Notes under the pieces: model-generated
Database searches by the model: none
Seen by the model: only the letters and a program-made list of their open reading frames with translations
Told to the model about the DNA's origin: nothing
Translations under genes and position numbers: made by a program
Shown: piece by piece, positions 34,363 to 47,004 of the stretch
Position numbering within the stretch: the first letter of the stretch is position 1
How the letters are laid out: each line of letters starts with the position of its first letter
Assembly (NCBI GenBank): GCA_029168955.1
Contig: JAPDOI010000187.1
Span: forward strand, 930,001-994,000
Direction: 5' to 3'
Length of the DNA stretch: 64,000 nucleotides
From: Aplectana chamaeleonis
Taxonomy: Eukaryota; Nematoda; Chromadorea; Rhabditida; Cosmocercidae

Positions 34363-37300
34363 AATCTTACACGATTCTGGTAAAATGTTGTTTGCCGCAC
34401 TGCTGAATTAACGTAACAGCACACGTTAGCACAAAGTGCCGAGCTGACTATGAGCGTAAATGCTTAGCTTCCAGCAAAACTAAACCAGCATTCTCCATTT
34501 CGTCGCAGAGTGTGTTTCATCGCAGTCAAATGCCCATGTCCTAGTGTGACTCCCAATCAGGATGATACCTTCGGTGGAGGTCTGTCGAGTTTCTGGATGG
34601 TGGTCTATCTAGCATCTGAGTGAAAACAGCTCTGGGGCTTTGGTGTTTAGGCGCGATAACTCTCCCGAAGGGAAGCTAAACTCTGGGAAATCTCGAGTGA
34701 CCTGTCGATTTCGATTATCACCAGTAGCGGAGCGGTGGGCCTCGGTGAGATATAACTGGCGATGAGAGGCTCCGGCGAGAAAGCCACCGCTCAGCAATGT
34801 GATAATCGAAAACAGGAGTTCACTTGAAATGAACCAGAGTCTAGATGCCACAGACGGAAATGCGAGATGCCCAGAGTTTCTAAAGCATATTGTCTAGTTC
34901 TGAGGCGGGAAATTCTCCGTAATACTATTTTTTTAGCCCCAGTTGACAACAGTATACGGAAGCTTTCTCTACATCACCTGTCTTAACTACGGAGTTTCTA
35001 GCCTCTATTTGTGCAAAAGGTGGTATGTTTCCACCTCGGTCGAGGACGCCTGATGCGTACTAGAAAGGCAATCCTTGTTGCCCCTAATCGAATTGTTGTT
35101 TCTTGCCCTCTACCTAACGCAAACCCAATCCACAACCAAAATTATTCTTGGCAAGGATTCCAGAGAGCGGCTCGGGATCCCTCTCTAGGACCAGCCAGTG
35201 TCCAATGAACACTCCGTGAGTTGACGAGGTCAGCGAAAAGCCAAGAGACCTAATTGCGTTCAGCGTGGTCAACGAGGAATGAGAATGCTGTCTAGCAAAC
35301 CTACGGTGGACAGCGGCAAAGACTGTAGCGACAGCGAGAAGAAGAAGACGAATTCAGCCTTGCGAACTCCGTAGAGACTACGTACACATTCCCCTTGCAC
35401 CATAGAGGCTACGCTACAAAATCCGTATTCTAACAAACGTCGCGGAAATGCGAATTTTTAGCCTAATGGAATGAGAGGGCGTAACAAGCCTCCACTTCGG
35501 GTACACCTAGCCACCCAAGGCTCTCCTCGGAAAGGCATAATGCTGGTTCACCCCATGTCGCTCGAATTTAAAGCGCTATTCACACTCCTCAACGCCAGGG
35601 CGTCACGTTTTGGCGCGTGGTTGGAGTATAAATACTTTCTACGCGCATCACGCGCTCGACGCGCTCGCAGGGGCTATGAATACTCCTGCGGCGACGCTTC
35701 GGCGGGGTGGATTGGGTTGGCCTTAACATTGCCGAGCAAGCAAAATCTTTAAACGCGTTCGCTATCATGGTAGCAGAAGATAGTACTGGAATCAATTATT
35801 ATGGAATGGAATGAAATTGATGATGGATTAATAGTGAAATGATTGAAAACCCGTACGGCCCTCGCCGCCATGGCGACGAGCTGACGTTGAGAAGTATTAA
35901 TAGCGTCTAAGCGTTTTGCGATCAGCTTCTTGCGTTGATAATATTTGATGGTGTTCAATATGATGTGTTCAGTTAACTTACCACTAGATCAAAAATAAAT
36001 CCACTTCAGGTCAGTAGTCTTGTCCGTTATCACTCTATGGCGATCAAGCAGAGGCTATAAATGTTTCCGAAGTGCTAGACTCTGGAGTGCTGATTTTCGG
36101 TGTAAGGTTCACACAATTTTTTATACAGCCCAGCTACCTTGCGACAGCCTATTCACAAAACCTACGCCACCTATAGAAACATACTTCACGGTTTTCCAGG
36201 AGTGTTGGTGCTTTCATGGGCATGGGAGGTATCCAGTGTGTGCAGGATTACATAACTAATGGCATTTTCTTGATCACATTCACAACATTCAAGCAGTGGT
36301 TGCACTTCAAGTCATCGTTGACCACTTTCCGTCCCACGATAATGAGATCTTGTTTCTCAGTTCGAATGCTGGAAGTAGTATAACGAAGTTGAATTTGCAA
36401 TCAAGTTCAGAAGATCTAGGCTAATGTGTTTTACTCCTGCATACTAAGTATACTGGCTTTACTCGAAACAAGGTGAGGCACAGCCTGGGTAGCAAAGTAC
36501 ATGCTCCATGTAAGCGGACCTAGAGCGCTGGTCCTGGAAGAACTTGATTGATTTCGTTTACCGAGAACAACTTTGAACTTTCTGGACACTATACGGACAG
36601 CCTATACAACATGTTTTGAAAGTCTCATGTAAAATGTCGCTCTAGCTGCGGAAAGCCGTCTCTATGTGAGTGCGATCGCTGTTAGCAAGGATTAAGGAAG
36701 GCTGTTAAGCACCGAACGTGGTGGTGACATGTTCTCGACCCTTGAATACCTATGACCCTCCCCCATATTTCTCCACTTTTGACAGAGCCAGATTGATGTT
36801 TAGCAACTTGGTTGTTTCTCAACCAAATTTCGCTTCGAATAAAATCACACTCACGAAGATCTATTCAGCATTTGTCTCCTCGGATATTTGTGGGGGAAGT
36901 TCCCGAGGACAATAGATCTGATTTGGTCGATATCACGCTGTCGACAGGAGAGGGGCGAGACGCCCCTTCCGGGGAAGCTCGCCCCTCTCGTCACGAATTA
37001 TACACTACCAATGAAGCTCGAGACAGTCGATTGCGGGAAGAGAACAAGGGGAGTTTGCATCACGGATGCTCCCTTGGCCTCCCCCCGAGCATGGTGAATG
37101 CGAGAACATAGACGCAGCGTATAAGGTGATGCAAACTGGCTAGTCCCGAGGTGGTTCCGCACTTCGGAAGTTGAGGGGGCAGATTTCCTACTCAAGGACT
37201 GTGTAAGGTATCTCTGTTCGAATTCCAGGGGAGATAACAAGCTTCTACGTAACCTCTCATCAGAGGTGAACATTTTTGGCCCTAATCCAGTTTTCCAAGA

Positions 37301-38780
37301 ACAGGAAACTGTTGTAAACAGCGAGTTTTGGCAGGCTGATTTTTGATCAATCAATGAACAATGGATGTTAGGTTGCGACAGTATGAGGAAGACCGGCGAT
37401 CGTGAGAACAAGGAAAAGACATGGTGGCCGAGGTCCCCTCCGCCTCCCCATGATTTGGAGGGAGTTCCCCAGTTGTTTCAAGAAAAGTTCTGTCGTCGTT
37501 CTCCGGAATATCCCACGAATTTCTGAGTTGGTTATCAAATCTAGCAGCACATCAAGGCACGAATACACATATTGCTAATCCCTGGATAGGGAAAACCGCG
37601 ACGCTGATTTGATATATCTATCATGGAAGCCGAGCGTTTTTTTTTCGAAAAACACAATGATAGAAACGGAGAAAGAACCGCTACACTCCTAAAACAGCGA
37701 GACTGAAGCTGTCTCGCGGCTGCCTAGAGATAAGGTACAAACCATACATCGGAGATCTTCATGGATCGGGAGAGCATATCAAGGCATGAATAGACAGATA
37801 GCCTAGTTCGCTCATTTTGAGCGGGCCGAAGCAAGGCTTCTCGGGCTTATCATGTCAAAAGCTCTTCATCACTGTTATATTTTGCCATCACCGACCGCTC
37901 CGCTGCTTACTCCGCCCGAACTCATCCTAGCAACCTGAGCCATACATTGGTTAACTTCACAGAACAGCAATGGAGTGTGCGTTTTAAAAATTTCAAGCTT
38001 CAATATCAGGGTGGTTTGTTTTCCCTTACAGGAATTCGGATTAGGGATGCCTTGCTGAGGAAGCAAGCATATCAGAAGAATTTCTGTAAAAATTCTCCGA
38101 TAAACTCGAACAGACATGTATAATGAAGCGAAAATCGGGCAAAAAGTTAGATGGACTCAAAAGCTCTTCATGTTGGTCAGTTCTGCGTAAGATTTCCTTC
38201 AACATTTCTTTTCTTAGCGCTGTATCCTCGTTGAGGGGTTACCATCTCCAAATTTCTGAAGCATTCTGAATTCGCAAAAGTTGATAACATGATGAATATG
38301 AAATGCTAGAAAATTATACCCCATAATAAAGTTTTCACACGATGTGGTAGAACAGTTCGCAGTTGTGCTCTCCTCGAAAAAGACGTTCGGAGTGGCAGAC
38401 CTGACTAGTAAACCTAACAAACGCAGGAGGTGTACGAAGTGTCCGTACCATTAGGCGCGAACCTTGATCTATCGGAGAAGCGAATGGATTGCTTGGCACT
38501 CGCCCCAGGGGTAGCTGCTTGTCGTACTCATCTCTGCGTCACGAATGCGACGTCAGAATTTCCTGCAAAGTGTAAATCTCTTCATTTAATACCATCGCAA
38601 TATGCAAAGCGTGGAAGCCTGCAGTCCCGTTTTGAGCACTGTGCTGTTGTTTCTGAAATGTTCAATTGTTCTGCAATATTTTTGTTATTGTTTACTTCTT
38701 TCTATTTTTGCAACACCATGGAACGGTACCTGCTTCTTAACGGTAGATTTTTCCCGTTGAAGACAAGGTTTCTTATTGGA
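34363..38780. other. Unassigned 4.4-kb region
   Basis: No gene, tRNA or dispersed repeat was recognised. One perfect 12-bp hairpin lies at about 36943-36990 (GAGAGGGGCGAG and CTCGCCCCTCTC around a CCCCTTCCGGGG inner stem). Short open frames occur (for example 34609-34851 minus, which begins with a hydrophobic segment) but have no homology I recognise and no clear splice structure. Confidence 0.4.
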
Positions 38781-38786
38781 CGGTAC

Positions 38787-39061
38787 GTACGTTGGGTTCT
38801 TCCACTCAACATAGATCAGCGACAGGTTACCATCTGAAACATGTTGGAGTAAAATTCCATTGGGTATTCTACACTTGAGAAGATGCCCACCTTTGCAATG
38901 CGGATCGGCTGGCAGTAGAAAATCTCCTGAGGGCACTTTACAATATCCGAGGCGCACTAATCCTTGAACCAGCTCCTCCTTGAGGGACCTGTGGACTCTG
39001 CGTGAAAAGTTATCCAACTCCTCTTTGGTGTTAAAGGCTCGCCAGCGACCTTTCTCAGCCT
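38787..39061 (-). CDS. Coding-like exon fragment, family not recognised
   Basis: On the minus strand an acceptor-like TTTATCCTAG is followed by a frame open for about 91 codons to a possible donor GTACGT. It begins AEKGRWRAFNTKEELDNFSR and contains RRVHRSLKEELVQGLVRLGY, CKVPSGDFLLPADPHCKGGH and LIYVEWKNP. The mixed charged/hydrophobic composition is more protein-like than that of other frames here. No neighbouring exon was found, and no known domain is recognised. It may be a piece of a host gene or of a retroelement polyprotein. The frame also stays open beyond the donor to 38685. Confidence 0.3.
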
Positions 39062-40605
39062 AGGATAAAGTAATCGGATTGGAGAAGCTCTTTTTCAGCC
39101 CGGCACCACAGAATCAGCATAATTAATAAGCACCTGTGCCGCCAGAATAATTATGTCGCAGATGTGAGGACATGTAGCGGGGTGGGTAGTTCGAAACCTT
39201 ACTGCCTGGTTGAGCAAGTCTGTCGAGTCGATTTTCATGTCCGCAATTTCTCATTTTTTGTGGAGGTCGGCAGGCAATACCCTTGTATTAGCATGGCTTC
39301 GTAAGATGTCAGTTTTCTCTGCTTGCGATTTTCGACCAACCACCCTCTAAGAATGACTGTTCTTTTGCTTCAATATCAAAATCAAAACAGGAAACACATC
39401 TTCAACACACTAAAATCCCGGTCTGGGATGTTCACTTTAACTTGCACTGACGTGCGAGTCCGCATCGGGCATTAATTGTGTGACCACAGAGCCAGCGTTA
39501 TCAGGGGCCGGATGCATCAACGCACACGGCGGGGCAAGGGCATGGGCTGGGTCTGGCTACCCCAGCGCAGGTGCCCAGAGAGTCAGTATGTGCGCATGCG
39601 CTCGATGGCGTCGGGGTAGTTAACCCCATTGGGGTGTACGCAATATCATACGGCGCGCCATTTTACGGTTGAAACCTGTAATCGATCAGCCGAAACAGCT
39701 GAGAATTTTCAACCCGTCTGCTGTGCTCCTTCTTTTTTTTACATCCTTTTGTTTTTGGCGCGGTTTAACATCTGGGATTAACTTTTTTTCATTATGTAGC
39801 ATGTTAATAGAAGATAAATTTGGTTCAATTTCATTCACAGTTTCGGAATGTCGTTTCATTATTGAGTTCGCTCGTTATTTGCGCTTCACAGTGTAAGTAA
39901 AATTGCAAAAGCTGCGAAATTCGTGTGAGTATCCAATTTTGAAAAAAAATTGTGGTGTATTTAGAGAACCATGAATGGTACATAGTCTGGCTCTAAATCC
40001 CATTTCACCCACCATTTTTTCTACTTTAAGTCACTGTGGGGCATGATTACCCGTCATTTCGCTATGTTGACGGGTTAGTGTACTTTGAGAAAAAAAATAA
40101 TAACAAGAACAACTCTAAATAAAAATTCACGACTTCGCACGTGCGTTTTTTACGAAATCTGAAGTTCATGTTCAGAGTGTAAATAAACTGATAACCAGTC
40201 ATCGTGAAGATAATATTGTACTTTTTCTCAGCTTAATACAGAAACCAAGTTTTCCTTTTGCGCTTGCTTGTTTTCTGTGACTGGGAGTAAAGGGACTGCA
40301 AGATGTTCACCCGTTTTTAAAACGGAGAAGAGCACAAAACAAAGGAAAGTGAAGAAGGATACACAGCGTTGACGGCCCATTATTGCTGTAATTGAGCTGT
40401 TCTTGTTTCATCAAATCTTGCAGGGAATTCATTCCACGACGTGCGTGGTTATGCGAAGAAAATCAATCGAGAGTGGAATAATTTCTTTCAAATGTGAGAA
40501 TTTTAGGCAAACAAATGTGCAAGAGAAGCTTAATAAAAATATTGTCACGCGAAAAGCGACAGCTAGTCTTGAAAATGCTGGTTTCTGCATGATCGTATCA
40601 TATTT

Positions 40606-41059
40606 CTACAACTTTTCGTCGTTCTCGCCCCAGTCGGGGCAGCCGCTGCCCAGCTCCATGGCTGGGGCAGTTGGGGACACTGCCCTTGCCCTTGTCGCTG
40701 GCTTAGCATACCAATTTCGCTGCCCTGCGTGCCCCGCGCCTGCCCGAACCCCGAGATTCGAGTTGATGCATCCGGCACCAGGAGGTTTGCACAATGTATA
40801 TTCGTTCTTTTGGGAGTGCGTAGGAGGTTCATTCGAAGCGCGTGTGGGTTTGGTTTGAAGAAAATGCTTAGCGACCATGTGTATGGCATCATCCAAAGCC
40901 ATGTTCTGGCGCTTGGCTTCAGCAGTAAGCTGGGTTGCGGCAAAGCCCGACGCAGCGAGCTGTGTGGCAGCAGGCAGAGTAAGCTGGCTGGCAGAGTCTG
41001 CATCTTGCGTGGCAGCGTCGGCGATGGCTCTCGAGGCCGCGGCCAGGCTGTCGACGGAT
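40606..41059 (-). CDS. Alanine-rich open frame, unknown
   Basis: The minus-strand frame begins after a TGA near 41065, with no ATG at its start; the first Met is MALDDAIHMVAKHF at 40902. Upstream it is rich in AATQ-like repeats (DAATQDADSA, PAATQLAASGFAATQLTAEA). It ends SGCPDWGENDEKL. The composition suggests a helical region, but GC-rich sequence can produce such frames by chance, and two other frames are also open here. Function unknown; possibly not a gene. Confidence 0.2.
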
Positions 41060-41429
41060 GTGAATCAGGGCTGTGCAAAACTGAATTCTGCAATTTCGTA
41101 AATCGTTATTCGAGATTTTCAAAATTGCTCTCGATTCATAACTCGTAACTAGCGAGACCTAGCGAAGTTTTCGCTCACAGAAACTTTTGCGTGAGCCAAC
41201 TATCTGAGACGGATTAGTTAGTTAGAACGGTGGTGACTGACTTCCGTCTAACCGAAAGTTGCTGTACGTAGGTATGGACTCTCCTGAGCAGAGCAGGGTG
41301 CCGTACATTTACAGCAGGCCGTGGGGGTATCACAATGTGGGATCAAAAAGCAAAACATAAGAAGCTAGCAGTAAATCGTCGGTTGCTACCGGCATAAAAT
41401 TCACAACCCCTTCTGCACTTCCTTCCTTA

Positions 41430-42420
41430 CTCTGCCAATTCGAGACTTGATGCCGCAGCAAAAGAGACTTGATGCTCATGTACAAGTCGGCATGAAGTCT
41501 TAATTTGCCGCGCTAAATTCACTGTATGGGTGAATTTGCCGCTAGGATAGGTGAGAATGAGGTGAATTTCCCGTGAAAATGGTGCGAACTGGCAGCGAGA
41601 GAGGGTCCAATTTACCCCGAGAATGAGGTGAATTAACCTCGAAAATGGGTGAATTTACTCCCGAAAATTCTCACGAATTTGAAGGTCCACAGCAAGGAAG
41701 CCCCCTTGTCCGCAACATGAGCGTAATCTTCACCGAGGTCTGCGGTGAGGAGCCACCCTCTGCGGACCCCGGCGTAACTCGTCCCCCCGTCGTGAGGATA
41801 CCCACTGTATCCTCCCAGCAACCAAAATTATGCTGGCCTCCGGAGAGTGACCCGAACTCACCTTTCAGGGCCGGCAGCAGAATGCCGAATGAGGACTCTG
41901 GTGGGATGAGGCTGTTTTTATACCGGCGGTGCTCATAGAAAACACATTGAGACGTGATCACATTGAGACGTGATTATTCGTTTTATCATGTTTTCGCTGG
42001 GATGTTTTCATTTGTTTAGAAATTTCTGAGATGCCAGCAACGGCGGTCATTTCACCCTTTGGGGCTGAGCAGAGTGCCACCGCGGGGCGGCGCGGCTTGA
42101 TGATTAAGAGCCGTATTGATAGATCGCGGCGATCTATCAATACGGCTCTCCATCATCAGACCGCGCCGCGCCGCGGTGGCACTCTGCTCAGCCCCTTTGC
42201 GCTGAGTGGTATCCAGCCGCTCAACAACTGATATGCATTAACATGTTAGCGCAGGCGGTATTTTCACGCTTTGCGCTGACTGATATCCAACCGCTCAGCA
42301 AATTCACCCTTTGCGCGGATAAGCTTTCATGACGGCGCTAAAGGTGAATTTGATGCCTTATGATAACAAAGCGTGATAAAGGCCGCTTTCGCCGAAGCAT
42401 CAAGTCTCGAATTGGCAGAG
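41430..42420. mobile_element. Nested TA-flanked element inside Helitron E1
   Basis: The termini CTCTGCCAATTCGAGACTTG and CAAGTCTCGAATTGGCAGAG are perfect inverted repeats, flanked by TA on both sides (41428-41429 and 42421-42422). TA duplication points to Tc1/mariner-type mobilisation. The interior has no transposase. The same nested element occupies the same place in Helitron E2 (60809-61639), so it entered before the two Helitron copies separated. Confidence 0.8.
42061..42195. mobile_element. 135-bp near-perfect palindrome inserted in E1 only
   Basis: The ends GGGGCTGAGCAGAGTGCC and GGCACTCTGCTCAGCCCC are perfect inverted copies. The arms continue through CACCGCGG and AGAGCCGTATTGATAGATCG to the centre near 42129. 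It is flanked by TTT on both sides (42058-42060 and 42196-42198). Helitron E2 has the uninterrupted site (reverse complement CACCCTTTGCGCTGAG near 61028), so this is a clean insertion with a 3-bp target duplication. Confidence 0.8.
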
Positions 42421-42904
42421 TACGTCGCTACCCACTGCCCTTTCTTCCAATTTGTAGAGTTCACAAGCTATTAATCTCGCCTTACCGTCTCTATCATGAT
42501 AAGGACAAACGCATTCTCATTTTATATAATGTTTCCCTAGTTCACCAACGTCATGCCCTTGTTCTCAATGAATGAAATTAGTAGGTAGTTGTTTATGTTT
42601 TGTGGTGCAGATTTTGATAAGCTCAGACTTGCAACATATAAAAAACTGGTTTTTGGAAGTTAGGGAATCGAAATGACTGAGCGGTTGCAATGAGTGGCGA
42701 ACAGAGAAGGTGCGGAAGTGGACCTGCTGCTTGTTTCCTAAAACTGGCAAGAAAATGTCTCAGGAGTTCTGCGTCAATCTCGAAACGCGTCGCACGCTTC
42801 TCAAAATTCATGTTTTCTAATCTGTTTTCTTCTCCACAAAAGGTTAAGATTTAGCATTAAAAAATTAAAAAAAACCTTTTTTCAAATTCTTCACTCTTGG
42901 TAAC

Positions 42905-44410
42905 GTCCTGCACACTCCCACTGGGGACCTGCGCACCCTCTATGACGTCCTGCACCCTACCATTTGGGTCCTGCACACATTCAATGACGTCCTGCGCACT
43001 CCTACTCAGGACCTGCACATTTTCTGTTTTGTCCTGCACACTCCAGCTGGGGTCCTGCACAATTTCTATGACGTCCTGCACACTCCCGCTGGGGACCTGC
43101 ACATTTTCTATGATGTCCTGCGCACTTCCACCGGGGTCCTGCACACTTTCTATGACGTCCTGCACACTTCCTCTGGGGTCCTGCACAATTTCTATGACGT
43201 CCTGCACACTTCCTTTTGGGGTCCTGTACACTTTCAATGACGTCCTGCACACTTCCTTTTGGGGTCCTGTACACTTTCAATGACGTCCTGCACACTCCCG
43301 CTGGAGACCTGCACATTTTCTATGATGTCCTGCACACTTCCACCGGGGTCCTGCACACTTTCTATGACGTCCTGCACACTTCCTCTGGGGTCCTGCACAT
43401 TTTCTACGATGTCCTGCATACTCCCGCTGGGGTCCTGCACAATTTCTTATGACGTCCTGCACACTTCCTTTTGGGGTCCTGTACACTTTCAATGACGTCC
43501 CCCACCCTCCCGCCGGAGACCTGCACATTTTCTATGATGTCCTGCACACTTCCACCGGGGTCCTGCACACTTTCTATGACGTCGTGCATACTCCCACTGG
43601 GGTCCTGCACACTTTCCATGACGCCCTGCACACTCCCACTGGGGTCCTCCACACTTTCTATGACGTCCTGCACACTTCCGCTGGGGTCCTGTACACTTTC
43701 AATGACGTCCTGCACACTCCCGCTGGAGACCTGCACATTTTCTATGATGTCCTGCACACTACCACCGGGGTCCTGCACACTTTCTATGACGTCCTGCACA
43801 CTTCCTCTGGGGTCCTGCACATTTTCTACGATGTCCTGCACACTCCCGCTGGGGTCCTGCACAATTTCTATGACGTCCTGCACACTTCCTTTTGGGGTCC
43901 TGTACACTTTCAATGACGTCCTGCACACTCCCGCTGGAGACCTGCACATTTTTCTATGATGTCCCTGCACACCTTCCACCGGTCCTGCACACTTTCTATG
44001 ACGTCGTGCATACTCCCACTGGGGACCTGCACATTTTCTATGATGTCCTGCGCACTTCCACCGGGGTCCTGCACACTTTCTATGACGTCCTGCACACTTC
44101 CTCTGGGGTCCTGCACATTTTCTACGATGTCCTGCACACTCCCGCTGGGGTCCTGCACAATTTCTATGACGTCCTGCACACTTCCGCTGGGGTCCTGCAC
44201 ACTTTCCATGACGCCCTGCACACTCCCACTGGGGTCCTCCACACTTTCTATGACGTGCTGCACACTTCCGCTGGGGTCCTGCACATTCCTACTTAGGGCC
44301 TGCGCACTTTCTATGACGTCCCTGCACACCCGATTAGGTCCTGCACACTTTCTATGACTTCTTGCACACCCTCACTGGGGTCCTGCATTCCTTTTATGAC
44401 GCCCTGCATT
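42905..44410. repeat. 42-bp minisatellite (Helitron E1), about 36 units
   Basis: The repeating unit contains CACTTTCTATGACGTCCTGC, then ACACTCCCGCTGGGGTCCTGC. The period is 42 bp, with some units showing two related half-motifs (TCCTGCACA) about 21 bp apart. Open frames on both strands are products of the multiple-of-three period. The homologous array in E2 (59455-60335) is shorter. Confidence 0.95.
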
Positions 44411-44610
44411 TTTTGCATCGCTACACGACTCGCAGAAGTTATCATGACCCACGGCCAAAAGTGCGCTCCACGGACAAACTCGGTTGCCCCGAGGCACGTA
44501 AGAGGTGACTCGGGCTGATTTTTTGGTAATCGATAAATGTCGCACCCACCTAAATGTTGGTACCATTTCATACAAGTTTTGATCGGCCATTCCTAAGATA
44601 TGCGGGACAC

Positions 44611-44645
44611 ATGCACACACATACACACACACACACACACACACA
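44611..44645. repeat. (CA)n microsatellite in Helitron E1
   Basis: This is an ACACAC run near the Helitron 5' terminus. The equivalent run in E2 is (TG)n at 59177-59226 and is longer. Confidence 0.9.
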
Positions 44646-44834
44646 TCGGGACATAACTGCTTTAAGTATAAGGATTCGTAACTGATGAGGAGTAATAAGC
44701 CCACACATAGCCAAACCTCATTCGATGTAGAAACACCTCGGCACTTTAGTGATCAAGTGTTTCCATATTGAAGGAGGTTTGATTTTGGGTTTCAAAACAA
44801 CGCTGTTTTGAACAGTACTTGAAACAGTTCTCAG

Positions 44835-45341
44835 TGTACATACAATACCGCCACTATACAGGAGTGAAAAATGGGCGGAATGGGCTAGGTGGGCAACTAA
44901 AGCGTCTTTCGATCACACCTCGCCTCAAAGTGCTCCGTTTTTAATTTTGAAAAGACCGAAATGATCACCGTGCCACAATCTATCCAACTGTATAATATGA
45001 CTAGGACATTAATTAATATAACCGCTTTTTAAGGTGGAGTTGGTTATGAATATGATAATTATTTCACAAGATAATGAACAAGTTCGGCGAAAAACAACCG
45101 TACTCGATCTTTAGCACTGTCAAAATAAAAATGCATTTCACCTTGGAAGAAAATCTTCCTTCAGGATTTCGCAGAATATTTTCACATGTTTGAATGGAGA
45201 ATGGCATGCTGTACATTTCGACGTTTTCAAAATTCAGAACGGAGCACTATGAAGCGAGTTGCGGTTGAAAGACGCTTTAGTTGCCCACTTTGGCGTTTTC
45301 GCCCCTTTTTTATCCTTAAATAGTGGCGGTATTGTACGTGT
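44835..45341. mobile_element. MITE with ~110-bp inverted arms
   Basis: ACAATACCGCCACTATACAG at the left pairs with inverted AAATAGTGGCGGTATTGT at the right. Pairing continues with GTGGGCAACTAAAGCGTCTT and GTGCTCCGTTTTTAATTTTG, whose inverted mates are near 45268-45288 and 45226-45248. The loop is about 250 bp. No coding capacity. Confidence 0.75.
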
Positions 45342-45760
45342 GACAGAAACGACTTAACCAGACAAAAATGCTTGGCCGTACATCTGAATCCGAAAATTCG
45401 AAGACTGAGATGAGAAAAAAAATGCGGTTCGAGGGTTCCAGGCTATATCTGTGGAGGAAAGGTTACTTGTATAAAGTGTCCCATTCAAAGGAAATATCCA
45501 TTTGCAAAACCACTTTTCGATGCAGAAATCAAGACTGCCCTTTTTAATTGTGAAGTGGTATCCTGAACGGCGTTATGAGCGTTCCTCTCATAGTCATAGG
45601 GTTGCTGGGGTGGAGACAGCCGTACGAGAAGTAAAGGTTGTTTAGGATTCCGAAATGCGAAAAGGTGTAGGCTCCCTCCAAATCTCTGAATTCAAAAATG
45701 AACAATTTCTCAGCTTTCTTTTCTTTTGCACTTGGAACTTTCTCGAATTCTCAATTTATT

Positions 45761-45892
45761 TTATGGATCTTAATGAGACTTCGCGTTCACTATTGAAGGT
45801 TGGCGCAAACTCGGTGCCATATGCTATAACATAGGTGCACCAACTTTGCGCCAACCTCCAATGCGGAACGCAAAGTCTCATTATGATCCATG
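45761..45892. repeat. Palindromic hairpin element, family P, copy 2
   Basis: The arms ATGGATCTTAATGAGACTT and AAGTCTCATTATGATCCAT are inverted copies, as are GGTTGGCGCAAACTCGGTG and CACCAACTTTGCGCCAACC around a TATGCTATAACATAG centre. The whole element is essentially one hairpin of about 130 bp. Confidence 0.75.
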
Positions 45893-46447
45893 CCGGTTTT
45901 ACATACCTAGGTGGCCTTGCAGCCATATTTTTGTTGAAATGTTCCGAACCGTATTTTAGAAATACCACTTTTCCGCCCAACGCTAATTGCCTTTGAAGAT
46001 AGACATCTATCAAACGTTAATTCGGGAAGCTCAAAACTCTGCGTCGAATAGTGTTTTTAGGCTAGAAAAATATTTCCCGATCCTTGAGCAGATTTCAATT
46101 CACGAGATACCAGTTTTTTGTTGGTGACTTTTGACCTGCCGAAGATGGATGCGTGAAGACTGTTGTTTTCGAGATCTCCTTAGAATTCTGCAACGAAGTG
46201 CATATTGTCTTCAAATCTGTTTGTTCCATTAGCCAGCCAGATCTTTAGAGCCCAGCCCCATATTTAACGTCCATATCGATATGGAATTCCTGTCCGCAGT
46301 TGCAGACAGCCCCCTTCCCTGGGAGGGGGCGAGGCGCGTAATTAGGCGCTAGCCGCGTCTTATCCAATCACCCACCTCGCTCCTCCTCCGCTTCTCCCGA
46401 CTCTTCATGGGGTACGCCCGAAGAGGCACTCTTACATGGGAGGGGCC

Positions 46448-46630
46448 TAAGAGCTCAGGGCGCGGGCACCTTCTCGCGGACGACTCCTTTTATATTGTTC
46501 TTCTTGGATATTCGTGGAATTATTGACCTTTCCGTCTCTACTGCCGCCCAGATAATTACTTTTTCTTGTATTCGTTTCTCTTATCCACGGGAAACTGTCC
46601 ACGAGAAGGTGCCCGCGCCATGCGCTCTAA
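46448..46630. repeat. Inverted repeat, ~180 bp
   Basis: AGAGCTCAGGGCGCGGGCAC followed by CTTCTCGCGGAC pairs with inverted GTCCACGAGAAGGTGCCCGC and GCCATGCGCTCT. The loop is about 110 bp. It is bordered on the right by CGGATA-rich low-complexity sequence (about 46655-46840). Confidence 0.6.
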
Positions 46631-46654
46631 ACATTCCATCCGATGGCCAAAATC

Positions 46655-46840
46655 GCGTCGGATCGGATTTTCGGATATTGCCGATTTTGCAAAACCGACT
46701 CATCGTATAAAACGGATACTGGCCCGAACGAGAATTTCGGATAACGGATCATATCCGAAACGAGAACTTTCAACCGGATCGGTTATCGGATGAAAAACCG
46801 CACCCACTGGATAATTCGGATAAAAAAACGGATAAGACAA
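46655..46840. repeat. CGGATA-rich low-complexity region
   Basis: Irregular repeats of CGGAT, ATCCG and AACGG occur, partly self-complementary (GGATAACGGATCATATCCG). This resembles in style the TTCG-rich foldback at 24489-25003, but without clear terminal repeats. Confidence 0.5.
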
Positions 46841-47004
46841 ATTTTCAGTAGTACCGAGGATTCAACTCCGTGTATTCGAGCGAATATCATTCTAAAACCA
46901 AATGTAATCTTCATATATTGTTCGTAAAAACAAGCAAATCACCGATTTTGGGAAATTTTAAAGCAATAGTTGACATGAGCAGTTGGACCGGTTCTAGCAA
47001 ACCT

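Larger units (their letters stand above)
41149..44674 (-). mobile_element. Non-autonomous Helitron, copy E1
   Basis: Read on the minus strand it starts TCCTTATACTTAAAGCAG at 44674, preceded by A, and ends CTAG at 41149, followed by T. A short hairpin (AGCGAAAACTTCGCT) lies 8 nt before CTAG. These are the diagnostic Helitron features: 5' TC, 3' hairpin then CTRR, and insertion between A and T without target duplication. It holds a CA run, a 42-bp minisatellite, and a nested TA-flanked element. No Rep or helicase coding was found. It is 3.5 kb against 2.8 kb for copy E2, mainly because of a longer minisatellite and an extra palindrome. Confidence 0.8.

Noticed and set aside
34609..34851. 80-codon minus-strand frame with a signal-peptide-like start
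   Set aside because: No homology, no splice support and no conserved context; chance hydrophobic starts are common at this density.
41149..44674. Autonomous Helitron (Rep/helicase) in E1 or E2
   Set aside because: No RepHel motifs in any frame; the interior is minisatellite plus a nested element.
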